From the NCBI RefSeq assembly GCF_000243155.2, contig NC_018017.1:1798001-1862000 (forward strand): a stretch of DNA of 64,000 bases, given 5' to 3'. Shown here in pieces: positions 1-9,697 of the stretch (position 1 is the stretch's first letter; each line of letters opens with the position of its first letter). The notes under the pieces were generated by a model. The model saw only the letters and a program-made list of their open reading frames with translations, made no database searches and was not told where the DNA came from. The stretch comes from Desulfitobacterium dehalogenans ATCC 51507. Its GTDB lineage: Bacteria; Bacillota; Desulfitobacteriia; Desulfitobacteriales; Desulfitobacteriaceae. The translations under genes and the position numbers were made by a program.

Positions 1-1
1 G

Positions 2-1231
2 GTCGTTAAGGTCTTTAACTATGAAGAAAAAGCCAAAGAGACCTTTAACCGCAAAAATGAGGAGCTTTGTGCCCATGCCACGGCAGCCAATTCCTATGTC
101 AATATCATCATGCCTATGATGAACAATTTTGGCTATATCCTTTATGTAGCTTTAGCCATTGTCGGCGGCTTCATGGCTATTAGGGGAGTTCCCAATCTGA
201 CCATCATCGGGACTAATGTACTTACCTTGGGAACGATTGCCTCTTTCCTGCAGTTGTCCCGCAGCTTCATCATGCCCATTGCTCAGGTGTCTCAGCAGTT
301 AAATGCCATCATCATGGCTTTAGCTGGGGCTGAACGGATCTTCAAACTCCTTGATGAAGAGCCGGAAAGGGATGAAGGGCATGTGAGCTTAGTCCATGTC
401 AAAAAAGAAAAAGGCCGCATGATTGAAAGTGCAGAGCACACAGATATGTGGGCCTGGAAAATTCCTCAGGAAGATGGAACGGTGGAGTATAGAGAGCTTA
501 AAGGAGAAGTCCGTTTCTTCGATGTAGACTTTGGCTATGAAGAGAATAAGATGGTTCTGCACAACATCACCTTATATGCTGAACCCGGGCAGAAGGTGGC
601 CTTTGTCGGGGCTACGGGAGCCGGTAAGACTACCATTACCAATCTGATCAACCGTTTCTATGATCTTGCCGATGGAAAGATCCGCTACGACGGAATCAAC
701 ATCAATAAAATCAAAAAAGGGGATCTGCGCCGTTCCCTGGGTATCGTACTGCAGGATGTCAATCTGTTTACAGGAACAGTGATGGACAATATCCGTTATG
801 GCCGTCTTGATGCTGGTGATGAGGAATGCATTGCCGCCGCTAAGCTGGCCAATGCAGATGGCTTTATCCGTATGCTTCCCCAAGGCTATCAGACGGTTCT
901 TTCCGGGGACGGCAGCGGATTATCTCAAGGCCAACGGCAGCTGATATCGATTGCCCGTGCCGCGGTAGGGGACCCGCCGGTGATGATTCTGGATGAAGCC
1001 ACCTCCTCCATCGACACCCGCACCGAGGCCATCGTCCAGCGGGGGATGGATTCCTTGATGGAAGGGAGAACGGTCTTTGTCATTGCCCATAGACTTTCCA
1101 CAGTTAAGAACTCCGATGTGATCATGGTTCTCGAAAAGGGAAGGGTTATTGAACGAGGCACCCATGAGAAGCTGATTGCCGAAAAAGGGAAGTATTATCA
1201 GCTTTATACGGGAGCCTTTGAGCTGGAATAG
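2..1231 (+). CDS. ABC exporter, permease-ATPase (5' partial)
   Basis: The reading frame is open from the left window edge (nt 2), so the start lies outside; about 409 residues are visible. The first part is the end of an ABC exporter membrane domain with hydrophobic segments, and the rest is a full nucleotide-binding domain: Walker A GATGAGKTT (about nt 608-634), a Q-loop, signature LSQGQRQ, Walker B MILDEATSSID and the H-loop IAHRLS. This is the layout of half-size MsbA/LmrA-type multidrug or lipid exporters, which act as dimers in the cytoplasmic membrane. A partner exporter gene may lie to the left. The substrate cannot be told from sequence. A G-rich stem-loop follows the stop codon. Confidence 0.93.
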   Translation, partial: VVKVFNYEEKAKETFNRKNEELCAHATAANSYVNIIMPMMNNFGYILYVALAIVGGFMAIRGVPNLTIIGTNVLTLGTIASFLQLSRSFIMPIAQVSQQLNAIIMALAGAERIFKLLDEEPERDEGHVSLVHVKKEKGRMIESAEHTDMWAWKIPQEDGTVEYRELKGEVRFFDVDFGYEENKMVLHNITLYAEPGQKVAFVGATGAGKTTITNLINRFYDLADGKIRYDGININKIKKGDLRRSLGIVLQDVNLFTGTVMDNIRYGRLDAGDEECIAAAKLANADGFIRMLPQGYQTVLSGDGSGLSQGQRQLISIARAAVGDPPVMILDEATSSIDTRTEAIVQRGMDSLMEGRTVFVIAHRLSTVKNSDVIMVLEKGRVIERGTHEKLIAEKGKYYQLYTGAFELE

Positions 1232-1233
1232 CG

Positions 1234-1256
1234 CAGAGGGGGGGAATCCCCCTCTG
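1234..1256 (+). terminator. G/C stem-loop after the ABC exporter
   Basis: An inverted repeat (CAGAGGGG and CCCCTCTG arms) begins three bases after the exporter stop codon. It has no clear T-run behind it, so it may be an mRNA 3' stabiliser or an imperfect intrinsic terminator. Confidence 0.5.
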
Positions 1257-1442
1257 AGTGAGTCTCGCTCAAACATCCCGCTACTCGAAATGGCGAAAAT
1301 ATATTTAGAATAGCTACCTTTTTCCAATTACGAATGGTTAGTTTTCTACCCAACTTAAAAGAGGATTTCGGAATTGTGCAAGCGAAAACATGTAATATGA
1401 TAGTTGAATATCTCTAGAAATTTAAAAGTGAGGAGTATTCTT

Positions 1443-2159
1443 ATGCAAAGCAAAATTGCCCAAGCTATTAAATTAAGAAACCAGCCTGTAGCGGTATTGC
1501 GCTCCAATTCCAAGCCCGAAAAGGCAATGCAATTTAAAGAAGGAAAATGGGGTTGTGCCATCTCTCTGCTCAACATGGCTGCCAAAGGACATGTTGCGGT
1601 ATTTGCTAACTCTACGACTACTTGTAACGGTGGTAAGGTGGGACTGGGATTCAGGCAATTTGAGTTGGGTTTTATTGAGTATTTCTTATCTACGGGTGGT
1701 GTAGGTGGACGAGAAGGGGAGTTTTATAAAAAGAACCCTGAACTCGCTGGTAAATTCGCTCTTGGACTGCCTAAAGTGACAGCAAAAGAATATATTATCT
1801 TTAAGCCCCTGTCCGAAGCAAAAGAAGGCGAAACTCCGGAGGGGATCATCTTTTTAGTTAATGCGGATCAGATCTCGGCCTTGACTGTGCTGGCCAATTA
1901 TGATCGACCGACTCAGGATAATGTCAAAGTTAACTTTGGAGCGGGCTGTCATCAGACTGTGCTCTTTACCTTGGATCAAGTCGATAAGGACAAGGATCAG
2001 TGCTTTATTGGCCTCACGGATCCTTCTGCCCGGAAATTCATCGATAAGGATATTCTTTCTTTCAGCATGACCTACAAACGTTTTCTGGAATTGGAAGAAC
2101 AGGTAGAGGAAAGCTTTCTGACCAAGGAAACATGGCTGGAGATAGCCGAACGCATTTAA
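1443..2159 (+). CDS. DUF169 family protein
   Basis: A 238-residue soluble protein of the DUF169 family (COG2043), found in many anaerobes and archaea; its biochemical function is not established. The N-terminus ([12 protein letters not shown]) and the internal [10 protein letters not shown] and [10 protein letters not shown] segments, with conserved cysteines, match my memory of that family. The ATG at 1443 is preferred over the ATG at 1404 because AGGAG lies 7 nt upstream (1431-1435). The gene overlaps the convergent norB stop by 4 bp (2156-2159), so the two transcripts meet tail to tail with no terminator between them. Confidence 0.8.
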   Translation: MQSKIAQAIKLRNQPVAVLRSNSKPEKAMQFKEGKWGCAISLLNMAAKGHVAVFANSTTTCNGGKVGLGFRQFELGFIEYFLSTGGVGGREGEFYKKNPELAGKFALGLPKVTAKEYIIFKPLSEAKEGETPEGIIFLVNADQISALTVLANYDRPTQDNVKVNFGAGCHQTVLFTLDQVDKDKDQCFIGLTDPSARKFIDKDILSFSMTYKRFLELEEQVEESFLTKETWLEIAERI

Positions 2160-3484
2160 GCTTTCCGGGTCTTCCACCAAGTCTTGATAATTAAAAAGGA
2201 TAAGATAGCTGCTCCCAGAGTGAACAGAGAGCCCAAGAGAGCGCGTAGGATTAAATAAGGATTGATGACTGAGCTCACTACCATGAAATCAATCCCCATG
2301 ACTCGCCACAGATAAGTCTGAAGAAATCCGGCCAGGATCAGACAAAGACTCATGCCGATGAGGCCAAGGTTGAGGAGGATGATTCCAGATACGCCATATC
2401 CGTAGGTTTTTTTGTTCAGGGCATCTTCCTCAATTAAAATGGCATAAGCACCGGCTAAAATCAGAAAACCTATGGTGCCAAATAAAGCTAAATGCGCATG
2501 TCCTGAGGTTATATAGGTACCATGGGTATATAAATTGATCCAGGGAATTGTGATCAATATACCCAGTAAGGTTGCTCCGGTAAGATGGTGGAATATACTG
2601 CTTAAAATCAGCCAGACGGCAAGCTTTTCTCTAAGGCTGAAAGGTTTGTGTTTCTTAAACCCTTTATAGATCAAATAGGCAAGGAGAAAGACAGGCAGGA
2701 CTTGAATGAAGCTGAAAACCGGGCCCAGGAAGAGCCAAATCGGAGGAAAGCCGATCCAAAAGTAATGATGCCCCGTGCCGAATAATCCCCCGATCACTGA
2801 AAGAGTGGCTTCCAAGTAGAGCCACTTTTCTATATCCTTTTTGGCAGCAATACCGGCTGTAACAAAAAAGGAAGCGATGAAGCCGCTTGTGGTGAGTTCA
2901 AAAGCCATCTCTTCCCAAAGATGGACCACCCAAAACTTTACCGCTTCGTCAGCTACGGGATTATTGAATCTCAAAACATTGGGTATGAGCAACACACTGA
3001 GAAACACCACCCCTACTGTCATAATTCCTGCAGCAGGGGTTATTTTCCGTCTGTTTTTCCAAAGCGTTCTTATTAAGTTGTATGTTCCGAGAAGGAGACC
3101 TAGTGAAATTCCCATATAAAAGACAGGCAGTCCGTCCAGATATTCCCGCCCGTTACCGATTCCCAGGGCTAAAGTACCCAGAAGTCCGCCTGAAGCTATT
3201 AGTAATATGACAAACTGCCATCTGGCCAGCCGTGGTGAATAGATATCTGCCTTGAGTTGATCCACAGTAAAATAGTACACCATCCCCATCATACCGATGA
3301 CCGGCCAAAAAGTGGCCAGGGCAAGGTGCACGGCCCGTCCATATTCGTAGGAAATAGGGGAAGGGAAATCGGGAACTATCAATGAAGTTGCTCCAAGCAA
3401 GGCGACCAGGCCCTGAATACCAAAGAGGAACACGGCGTAGAGGACATACCGGCGGGCGATTTGTTTTCCTAAGAAACCCTTCAA
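2156..3484 (-). CDS. norB: Nitric oxide reductase large subunit-like haem-copper oxidase (NorB)
   Basis: A 442-residue integral membrane protein with about twelve hydrophobic helices, resembling NorB, the catalytic subunit that reduces NO to N2O. The expected metal ligands are visible: His in [11 protein letters not shown] (low-spin haem), HLWEE giving the FeB His and the Glu four residues later that distinguishes Nor from oxidases, the paired His of GTGHHYFW, and the two His of [10 protein letters not shown]. The start is a TTG that overlaps the norC stop (TTGA), with GGTGGGG upstream, so the two are translationally coupled. Function as an NO reductase is inferred from motifs and from the norC partner; the electron donor is unknown. 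Confidence 0.85.
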   Translation of the reverse strand: MKGFLGKQIARRYVLYAVFLFGIQGLVALLGATSLIVPDFPSPISYEYGRAVHLALATFWPVIGMMGMVYYFTVDQLKADIYSPRLARWQFVILLIASGGLLGTLALGIGNGREYLDGLPVFYMGISLGLLLGTYNLIRTLWKNRRKITPAAGIMTVGVVFLSVLLIPNVLRFNNPVADEAVKFWVVHLWEEMAFELTTSGFIASFFVTAGIAAKKDIEKWLYLEATLSVIGGLFGTGHHYFWIGFPPIWLFLGPVFSFIQVLPVFLLAYLIYKGFKKHKPFSLREKLAVWLILSSIFHHLTGATLLGILITIPWINLYTHGTYITSGHAHLALFGTIGFLILAGAYAILIEEDALNKKTYGYGVSGIILLNLGLIGMSLCLILAGFLQTYLWRVMGIDFMVVSSVINPYLILRALLGSLFTLGAAILSFLIIKTWWKTRKA

Positions 3485-3882
3485 CGGACATCCCCACCTT
3501 TTAATTCTTTTGGTTGAGGAGGCCAGCCTAAGGTAGGAATGGTATTTAGGTACTCGAAATAAGCGATCATAGCCAGGGTTTCCTTTTCAGTCAAAGAAGT
3601 ATGGGTCTCTTTTTGATGGGGCGGAAGCACCGGCGGATTGTTAAACAAAGTCATTAGATAGTCAGGGGTTCGTTCAGCCGTGATATGGGTTAAATCTCCT
3701 CCCACATACCCGCCATTGCCGAATAAAGTATGGCAGCTGACGCAATTATAGCGCTGCCAGACTTCTTTACCGGCGACCGCTTCCTCGCTCATGGGATAGT
3801 CCAGTGCCCAGGAGAATTTAACGGTCAAAGCAAATAGGGCAAAGGAAGATATAGAAATGAGAATAAAGGTTCTGAGTTTCAA
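3481..3882 (-). CDS. norC: NorC-like membrane-anchored cytochrome c
   Basis: A 133-residue protein with one N-terminal membrane anchor or uncleaved signal (about residues 5-26) and a single c-type haem site CVSCH near residue 50, followed by a Met-containing C-terminal half. This is the architecture of NorC, which feeds electrons to NorB from the outer face of the membrane. It is the first gene of the norCB pair and overlaps norB by 4 bp. Haem attachment would need a cytochrome c maturation system; ccdA and a TlpA/ResA-like gene lie at 32-33 kb in this window. Confidence 0.85.
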   Translation of the reverse strand: MKLRTFILISISSFALFALTVKFSWALDYPMSEEAVAGKEVWQRYNCVSCHTLFGNGGYVGGDLTHITAERTPDYLMTLFNNPPVLPPHQKETHTSLTEKETLAMIAYFEYLNTIPTLGWPPQPKELKGGDVR

Positions 3883-3934
3883 AGTGTATCATCCATTCTT
3901 GCAATTGAAGCAGTAGGTTTACGGGGCACTAAAT

Positions 3935-4581
3935 GTTGTCCGGGTCGCGTAGCTTTACGCACATCACTCACGCTATAGCTCCGGGGCTGGTCAACTCGCT
4001 TTCTTAACAGCTACACCAACCTCTGGGTAATACCTGATGTGAACCATGGCTCCGCTTCGTTAAGAAAGCTTCGCTGACCTGACCGCCCCTGCGCTTAAAG
4101 AAAGCTTGGCTTATGGTTAGTGAAGCGAAGCAGAAGCCTTAGCTGCCTTATACACAGTGAAATCCGTTCGCTCCTGTGCGTAAAGCTACGCTTGAGGGTC
4201 CCTATTCAGCACTTTTCTGGGATTTTTGCGACTCCCTTTCAGGTCTTTTTAAGGGTAGCCAACCATGCCGCGGGGGCACCAGCAGAGGATGAAAAAGCTG
4301 TACTAATCAGAAAAGCTGTACTGCTCAGACCCGAAAGGCAGCCCAAGGATTTTGCTTTTAGGCAGAGAACGGATTTAAGCGAGCAGGTAGCAATCTTCGC
4401 GAAAAGACTGCAGCGGAGTCGGGTTGGAAACAGGACGTTTCCAACCGCCCATTAAGCAGGAGCGATTTGGGCGGATACCCGATAGAGCGGAGGTCTTGAG
4501 CGATTAGATTGCTCCGCGCAGCTTATGGAGTGAACGCCAAAAGCTAAATCCTGGAGAATCAGCTTTCGGGTCTTTTTAAGA
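3935..4581 (-). repeat. Dispersed palindromic repeat, copy A (modules 1 and 2)
   Basis: Non-coding repeat that fills the 830-bp gap between norC and the nup terminator. Read on the minus strand it runs module 1 (about 4581-4220) then module 2 (about 4205-3935), the same order as copy E at 58.8-59.6 kb. Module 1 holds the conserved apical hairpin GGTTGGAAAC/GTTTCCAACC (4422-4446) and a neighbouring stem GCCCA/TGGGC. Module 2 is bounded by an inverted repeat GTAGCTTTACGCAC/GTGCGTAAAGCTAC. Ends carry AAAAAGACC. On the minus strand the copy starts about 80 bp after the nup operon terminator. Open frames inside it are not coding. Confidence 0.9.
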
Positions 4582-4655
4582 ATAAAACTTCTCTTCCTTA
4601 GTATTTACGAGTTGAGCAGATAAATACTATCCCTGCCGAAGGTTAGGAGCTGGAC

Positions 4656-4691
4656 AGAAAAAGGAGCTATCCTGGATTGCAGGACAGCTCC
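4656..4691 (-). terminator. Terminator of the nup operon
   Basis: On the minus strand the arms GGAGCTGTCCTG and CAGGATAGCTCC close a 5-nt loop and are followed by TTTTTC. It lies 22 bp after the nupQ stop. Confidence 0.85.
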
Positions 4692-4712
4692 CTGGTGGTA
4701 ACTCATGGGTCA

Positions 4713-5678
4713 TCAGCGCTGACTCTTGTCGTAAGGTATCCCTTCAGCTTTTGGTGCTCTGGATTTCTGAGAGGTGAAGGCCAGAACGACCATTGTAGCC
4801 AGATAGGGCAGCATTTTGTAGAAGGTTTGGTTGATGTTCAGAGCATGCAGGAAGGGGATGAGGGCAATGGAATAGGCCAAGGTGCGCAGGAAGGCAAAGA
4901 ATAAGGCCGCCAGCAGAATCTGAAAGGGTTTCCACTGTCCAAAGATCATGACGGCCAGGGCTAAGAAGCCGAACCCTGCTACTCCGGTGTGACCGTTGAT
5001 GTTGCTGTTCATGACTCCGACAGCATAGAAAAATCCGCCCATTCCGCCCAGGAAACCGGACATACTAACCCCTGCGTAACGCATAACATAAACATTGATG
5101 CCCACCGAATCCGCAGCATGAGGATGCTCACCGCAAGCCCTCAGGCGCAAGCCGAAGCGTGTCTTATAGAAGATGATCGCTGCAATGATCAGGAAAAGGA
5201 AACCGATATAGACGGTGATATAGGTGTTCTGGAAAAATAACTTGCCGATGACGGGCAAATCCCCCAGAACAGGGATTTTCCGCAGATAAAAGTTCACATT
5301 GGTGGTAATGCCGTCGCTGTTAAAGGACATTTTCGCATAAAGGAGGATCATTCCGGGAACCAGCATGTTTAAAGCCGTTCCCGATATAGTTTGGTCCGCT
5401 TTCATCGTGACAGTAGCCAGAGAAAGCAATAAGGAAAAAGTGATGCCTGCCAGAGCAGAAACCACCATGCCCAGCAAGAGGATATACTGTGGGTTCAGGG
5501 AGGAACCCTGAACAAAGTAGACAAAGAGGCAGCCAAAGAAGGCACCGAAGAGCATGATCCCTTCTAAGGCGATATTGATGATGCCGCTACGCTCACTGAA
5601 CATCCCGCCCAGGGCCACTAAGAGCAAGGGTATCGCTACAGGAAGCGTATTTTGAACCAAATAATATACGGTATCCAT
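4713..5678 (-). CDS. nupQ: Nucleoside-type ABC transporter permease (NupQ/YufQ-like)
   Basis: A 321-residue membrane protein with eight or more hydrophobic segments, of the COG1079 permease family that works with BMP-type binding proteins. The N-terminal motif SERSGIINIALEG and the ACGEHPHAADSVGI loop are typical of this family. It is the last gene of a four-gene operon; its ATG is 2 nt after the nupP stop and its GGAGGAGG ribosome binding site lies in the nupP end. With NupP it should form the membrane channel of an importer for purine or pyrimidine nucleosides. The substrate is inferred from the B. subtilis nupNOPQ relatives. Confidence 0.88.
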   Translation of the reverse strand: MDTVYYLVQNTLPVAIPLLLVALGGMFSERSGIINIALEGIMLFGAFFGCLFVYFVQGSSLNPQYILLLGMVVSALAGITFSLLLSLATVTMKADQTISGTALNMLVPGMILLYAKMSFNSDGITTNVNFYLRKIPVLGDLPVIGKLFFQNTYITVYIGFLFLIIAAIIFYKTRFGLRLRACGEHPHAADSVGINVYVMRYAGVSMSGFLGGMGGFFYAVGVMNSNINGHTGVAGFGFLALAVMIFGQWKPFQILLAALFFAFLRTLAYSIALIPFLHALNINQTFYKMLPYLATMVVLAFTSQKSRAPKAEGIPYDKSQR

Positions 5679-5680
5679 AG

Positions 5681-6889
5681 TTACGCCTCCTCCTTAGTTG
5701 TTCCGGAAGTGTCCTGATCCTTAGGGAGAATCTTCTCAGCCAAAATCTCTTTGGAAGTCTCTCCTGAAGAAAGAGGTTGTTTTCTCATAAAAAGTTTTTT
5801 GAAAAAAGCAACCACAGTAGTATTCATCAGCATCGCAAAGGCTGAGAAATAGATGATGACGGCGATAACGATATCAATAATCTCCGGCTTATAACCGTAT
5901 AGGCTGGCCAGGGTTCCCCCCCGCTGGATATGGGAAATGAATACGGCAGAGAAGATAATTCCCAGAGGATTATTGCTGCCCAGGAGGGCTACGGCGATCC
6001 CGTTAAAACCATTGGCAGCGATGACATTAATGGGCTCATAGGTCATACTGCTGCCCATGATGGTAGAGGGAGCTAAGATGGCAAAGGCGCCGCCTAATCC
6101 CGCCATGGCTCCGGCGATACCCATGGTGAGTATAATATTGCGTTTACCGTTCATACCGGCGTAAGTGCTGGCATTTTTATTAAACCCTGTGGCTCTGAGT
6201 TCATAGCCAAAGGTTGTCTTATTTAAGACGATATAAAGAAGAATAGCGATAATAATAGCCAGGATGATGGAGATATTGGCATTGGAATGTTCTATACCTA
6301 AGGTAGGCAATTGAGCGGAAGCGGGGAGATAGGCTGTACGGGTCTTAGAGGAAACGTACATGACCCCATTGCCTTGAATAAGCATGTCCACTAAATACAT
6401 CCCGATATAGTTGAACATGATGGAGGTAATGACCTCATGGACGTTGAGCAGGGATTTAAAGATACCCGGTATTAAACCCCAAAGAAGTCCGCCGATCATA
6501 CCCGCTATGACACAGGCCACCCAATGGATTCCAGCGGGAAGGTCCCACATAAATCCTACATACAGGGCGAAGAACATGCCCATGGTATATTGACCGGACG
6601 CTCCGATGTTAAAGAGCCCCATTTTAAAAGCAAAGCCAACGGCTAAACCGGTCATAAGGATCGGTGTGGCAAAATAGAAGACATCGGCCAGGCGCTTGAA
6701 GCCGCCGATGAGCATCATTTGCAACCCGGATAAGGCGTTGTCGGGACTGGCAAAAGCCATGATCAGAAAAGCAAAGACAAAGCCCAGAAAAATGGACATA
6801 AGGGCGGCAGTAAATGCTGAAAACCCTTTACTGTGAATCAATCGATGGAAAAGAGAGGGTTTGGAAGGGGGTATTGTCTTATTCTGCAT
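5681..6889 (-). CDS. nupP: Nucleoside-type ABC transporter permease (NupP/YufP-like)
   Basis: A 402-residue permease of the COG4603 family with an N-terminal cytoplasmic stretch and about ten hydrophobic segments; NIGASGQYTMG and the ATGFNKNASTYAGM loop are characteristic. The start at 6889 (MQNKTIPPSK) is preferred to the upstream GTG/ATG options because GGAGGG lies 5 nt before it and a longer form would overlap nupO by over 100 bp. As called it overlaps nupO by 11 bp. It pairs with NupQ in the membrane. A C-terminal charged tail (about 40 residues) is variable in this family. Confidence 0.88.
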   Translation of the reverse strand: MQNKTIPPSKPSLFHRLIHSKGFSAFTAALMSIFLGFVFAFLIMAFASPDNALSGLQMMLIGGFKRLADVFYFATPILMTGLAVGFAFKMGLFNIGASGQYTMGMFFALYVGFMWDLPAGIHWVACVIAGMIGGLLWGLIPGIFKSLLNVHEVITSIMFNYIGMYLVDMLIQGNGVMYVSSKTRTAYLPASAQLPTLGIEHSNANISIILAIIIAILLYIVLNKTTFGYELRATGFNKNASTYAGMNGKRNIILTMGIAGAMAGLGGAFAILAPSTIMGSSMTYEPINVIAANGFNGIAVALLGSNNPLGIIFSAVFISHIQRGGTLASLYGYKPEIIDIVIAVIIYFSAFAMLMNTTVVAFFKKLFMRKQPLSSGETSKEILAEKILPKDQDTSGTTKEEA

Positions 6890-8423
6890 GGGAGCCCTCC
6901 TTTTGGTTGCGTTTTGCTCCGGACATGTAAAGACCCAGTTCCTGAACAGTGGTGGTCTTGGGGTCCAGTTCGCCGACGATTTCCCCTTCATACATAACCA
7001 GGATTCGATCGCTGACGTTCATAACTTCGTCAAGTTCCAGGGAGACCAATAAGACCGCTTTTCCGGCGTTGCGACGGGCCACCAGCTGCTTATGGATATA
7101 TTCGATAGCACCGACATCCAGGCCCCGGGTGGGCTGTACCGCCACCAACAGTTCGTGATCTTTGTCTATTTCCCTGCCAATAATGGCCTTTTGCTGGTTT
7201 CCTCCGGACATGCTGCGGGCGATGGTAATCGGCCCTTGTCCGCTTCGCACATCGTACTGTTTGATTATTCCTTCAGCATAGGCCCGCACGGCCTTGCGCC
7301 TGATAAATCCAAACCGTTGAAACTGTGGCTGCCAGTAACGCTGTATAACCAGATTATCTTCTAAAGTATAATCCAGGACCAGGCCGTACTTGTGCCGGTC
7401 CTCGGGAATATGGCTCATACCGGATTTGGACCGGGTACGGATGGAAGCTTTGCTTATATCTTGATCACAAAGGGTAATGGTACCGCTTGTGTGTCTTTCC
7501 AGCCCGGTCAGGGCAGAGACAAATTCGGTTTGTCCATTGCCGTCAATACCGGCCAGGCAGACTATTTCGCCGGCGCGAACGTCTAAAGAGACATTGTTTA
7601 CGGCGTTTTTCTTACTGGTTTTGGAGGGAACAGAGACATTCCTTACGGATAAGACTACTCGCTCAGGTTTACTCGCTTCCTTTTGAACCCTGAAGCTTAC
7701 ATCCCGGCCCACCATCATACGGGAGAGTTCTTCTTTTGTGGTATCTTTTATTTCAACAGTGCCCACATATTGTCCTTTGCGCAGTACGGTGCAGCGATCG
7801 GCAACTGCCATTATCTCGTTTAATTTATGAGTTATAAATAAGATCGATTTGCCTTCTTGGGCAAAGCGGCGCATGATTTCCATAAGTTCATCGATTTCTT
7901 GAGGGGTTAAAACGGCTGTGGGTTCATCAAAGATCAGAATTTCGTTATCCCGATAGAGCATTTTGAGAATCTCAACCCTTTGCTGCATGCCCACGGATAT
8001 TTTTTCGATGATGGCGTCGGGATTCACTTCCAGGCCATATTGCCTGCTTAGTTCAACGATTTTTTCCTTGGCCTTTTTCTTTTGCAAAAAACCCAGGGTA
8101 TGGGGTTCGACTCCTAGCATAATATTTTCGAGAACAGTAAAGATTTCCACCAGTTTAAAATGCTGATGAACCATGCCAATACCTAAAGCGTTAGCGTCAT
8201 TGGGATTATTGATTTTTACGGTTTTTCCATTTTTACGGATTTCGCCTTTCTCCGGTTGGTATAAACCGAATAAAACGCTCATAAGGGTGGACTTTCCGGC
8301 ACCGTTTTCTCCTAACAGAGCGTGAATCTCGCCTTTTTTCAGACGCAAAGTTATAGTGTCGTTGGCGACGATACCGGGGAACTCTTTAGTGATATTGAGC
8401 ATTTCAATAATATAATCGTTCAT
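6879..8423 (-). CDS. nupO: Nucleoside-type ABC transporter ATPase, two ABC domains (NupO/YufO-like)
   Basis: A 514-residue soluble ATPase with two tandem ABC domains (COG3845), as in sugar and nucleoside importers. Domain 1 has Walker A GENGAGKST (about residues 38-46), signature SVGMQQR and Walker B LIFDEPTAVLTP. Domain 2 has a degenerate Walker A (GIDGNGQTE) with signature SGGNQQK and VAVQPTRGLDVG, a degeneration usual in this family. It lies between the binding-protein gene and the two permease genes, separated from nupN by a perfect hairpin at 8465-8488 that may lower its expression relative to NupN. Confidence 0.92.
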   Translation of the reverse strand: MNDYIIEMLNITKEFPGIVANDTITLRLKKGEIHALLGENGAGKSTLMSVLFGLYQPEKGEIRKNGKTVKINNPNDANALGIGMVHQHFKLVEIFTVLENIMLGVEPHTLGFLQKKKAKEKIVELSRQYGLEVNPDAIIEKISVGMQQRVEILKMLYRDNEILIFDEPTAVLTPQEIDELMEIMRRFAQEGKSILFITHKLNEIMAVADRCTVLRKGQYVGTVEIKDTTKEELSRMMVGRDVSFRVQKEASKPERVVLSVRNVSVPSKTSKKNAVNNVSLDVRAGEIVCLAGIDGNGQTEFVSALTGLERHTSGTITLCDQDISKASIRTRSKSGMSHIPEDRHKYGLVLDYTLEDNLVIQRYWQPQFQRFGFIRRKAVRAYAEGIIKQYDVRSGQGPITIARSMSGGNQQKAIIGREIDKDHELLVAVQPTRGLDVGAIEYIHKQLVARRNAGKAVLLVSLELDEVMNVSDRILVMYEGEIVGELDPKTTTVQELGLYMSGAKRNQKEGSHAE

Positions 8424-8464
8424 AATAACCCCTCTTCATATATTCTCCATGTAAATAGGGGAAA

Positions 8465-8488
8465 GGGGAAAGGGTATTCCCTTTCCCC
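8465..8488 (-). other. Intercistronic hairpin between nupN and nupO
   Basis: A perfect 10-bp inverted repeat (GGGGAAAGGG and CCCTTTCCCC) closes a 4-nt loop within the 98-bp gap. There is no T-run, which favours an mRNA processing or 3' stabilising structure over a terminator, as commonly seen after binding-protein genes of ABC operons. Confidence 0.75.
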
Positions 8489-8521
8489 TAGTCTTCGCTC
8501 TAATTGATAGGGATAATCGTA

Positions 8522-9697
8522 TTATCGAACTTCAACGGTAACTTTGCTGAGTTTAAGTCCGGATACAAGCTCATCCGCAGTAGCATAACCGTTGGCATCT
8601 TTTACTTCGATGGTTCGGATAGGATCCACAGAACCATCCACTAAAGACTTAAATACTTTTTCATATTGCTCTACAGTGAATTTTCCGAACCGGTCAAATG
8701 CGTTGGCCTTAGCATCCCCGATGACAGCAGTGGGGAGTCCGATTCCATCGTTAGCTGCTGCGAAATAGGTGGTTTGTCCGGCAAAAGTGCTCCAGCTGTC
8801 GGTTTTGTAGATGGACTCGAGAACTTGGACTACAGAAGCCCGCAAACCTTTGGTTGCGGAAGTAATAACAGTTTCGCTGTCATAGCGTTGGTCAACGTCA
8901 ACGCCGATAACTTTTTTTCCTGCTTCGGCAGCTGCAGACATAACGCTCTTGCCTACGGCACCGCCGCAAGCAAAGATCACTTCTGTACCACCTTGATACA
9001 TAGTTTTAGCGGTGGCTTTATTGTTATCGGTCTCATTGAAGTCGCCGGTGTAATGGTAGATTGCCGAGATTGCACCATCAGCCAGACCGAGTTCTGCAGC
9101 AGCAGCCTCAGCACCTTGTAAGTAGCCGTAGCCGAAGGATTGTACTGCTGGAACAGCCATACCGCCCATGAAGCCAAGCTTTGTCATACCATCCATAACA
9201 GCGGCATAACCGGCCAGATAACCGGATTCTTCTTCAGAATACATAATGCTGGCGACATTTCCTTTGGTATCAAAGGTTTTGTAGTCGGCAGTGTGAGGCG
9301 CTCCATCCAAGAGGATGAATTTCACATCAGGATATATGGTTTGAGCTTCAAAAATAGGTACCTCAAACAAGAAGCCGGGGGTGACAATTACTTTAGCCCC
9401 GCCGGTAACAGCTAAATCAATGGCTGCCAGATAACCTGCGTCGGAAGCTTCTTCAGGTTTGTAGTATTTGTGGGTAATGTTGTTGGCTTCAGCAAATTCG
9501 ACAACGCCTTCCCAAGATCCCTGGTTAAAGGACTTGTCATCAATATTGCCTTTGTCGGTAATGAGAGCGATCTCAAAACCTCCACCGCTTGGGGTGCCGC
9601 TATTGCCTGCATTATTGGCGGATGGAGTGCTGCCGCATCCTGTAGCCAAAAGGGCCACCAATAAGAGTGCCAATAGAACGGATGTGATTTTTTTCAT
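8522..9697 (-). CDS. nupN: BMP-family nucleoside-binding lipoprotein (NupN/PnrA-like)
   Basis: A 391-residue extracytoplasmic binding protein. The N-terminus is a lipoprotein signal with lipobox LLATGC (Cys about residue 21), followed by a Ser/Gly/Asn-rich linker and a BMP (PnrA/Med) domain beginning EIALITDKGNIDDKSFNQGSW, a family hallmark (the DDKSFN segment binds the nucleoside in PnrA). It is the first gene of the operon, with a GGAGAAGAGAAG ribosome binding region. It should capture nucleosides for NupOPQ. The exact ligand is inferred; related proteins bind purine nucleosides. Confidence 0.92.
   Translation of the reverse strand: MKKITSVLLALLLVALLATGCGSTPSANNAGNSGTPSGGGFEIALITDKGNIDDKSFNQGSWEGVVEFAEANNITHKYYKPEEASDAGYLAAIDLAVTGGAKVIVTPGFLFEVPIFEAQTIYPDVKFILLDGAPHTADYKTFDTKGNVASIMYSEEESGYLAGYAAVMDGMTKLGFMGGMAVPAVQSFGYGYLQGAEAAAAELGLADGAISAIYHYTGDFNETDNNKATAKTMYQGGTEVIFACGGAVGKSVMSAAAEAGKKVIGVDVDQRYDSETVITSATKGLRASVVQVLESIYKTDSWSTFAGQTTYFAAANDGIGLPTAVIGDAKANAFDRFGKFTVEQYEKVFKSLVDGSVDPIRTIEVKDANGYATADELVSGLKLSKVTVEVR

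Noticed and set aside
920-1327. A 135-residue antisense frame over the ABC exporter
   Set aside because: It mirrors the conserved ATPase domain on the other strand and has no independent support.
4120-4455. A 111-residue open frame in repeat copy A
   Set aside because: It lies wholly in the repeat, antisense to its conserved direction, and has no match to the frames of the other copies.
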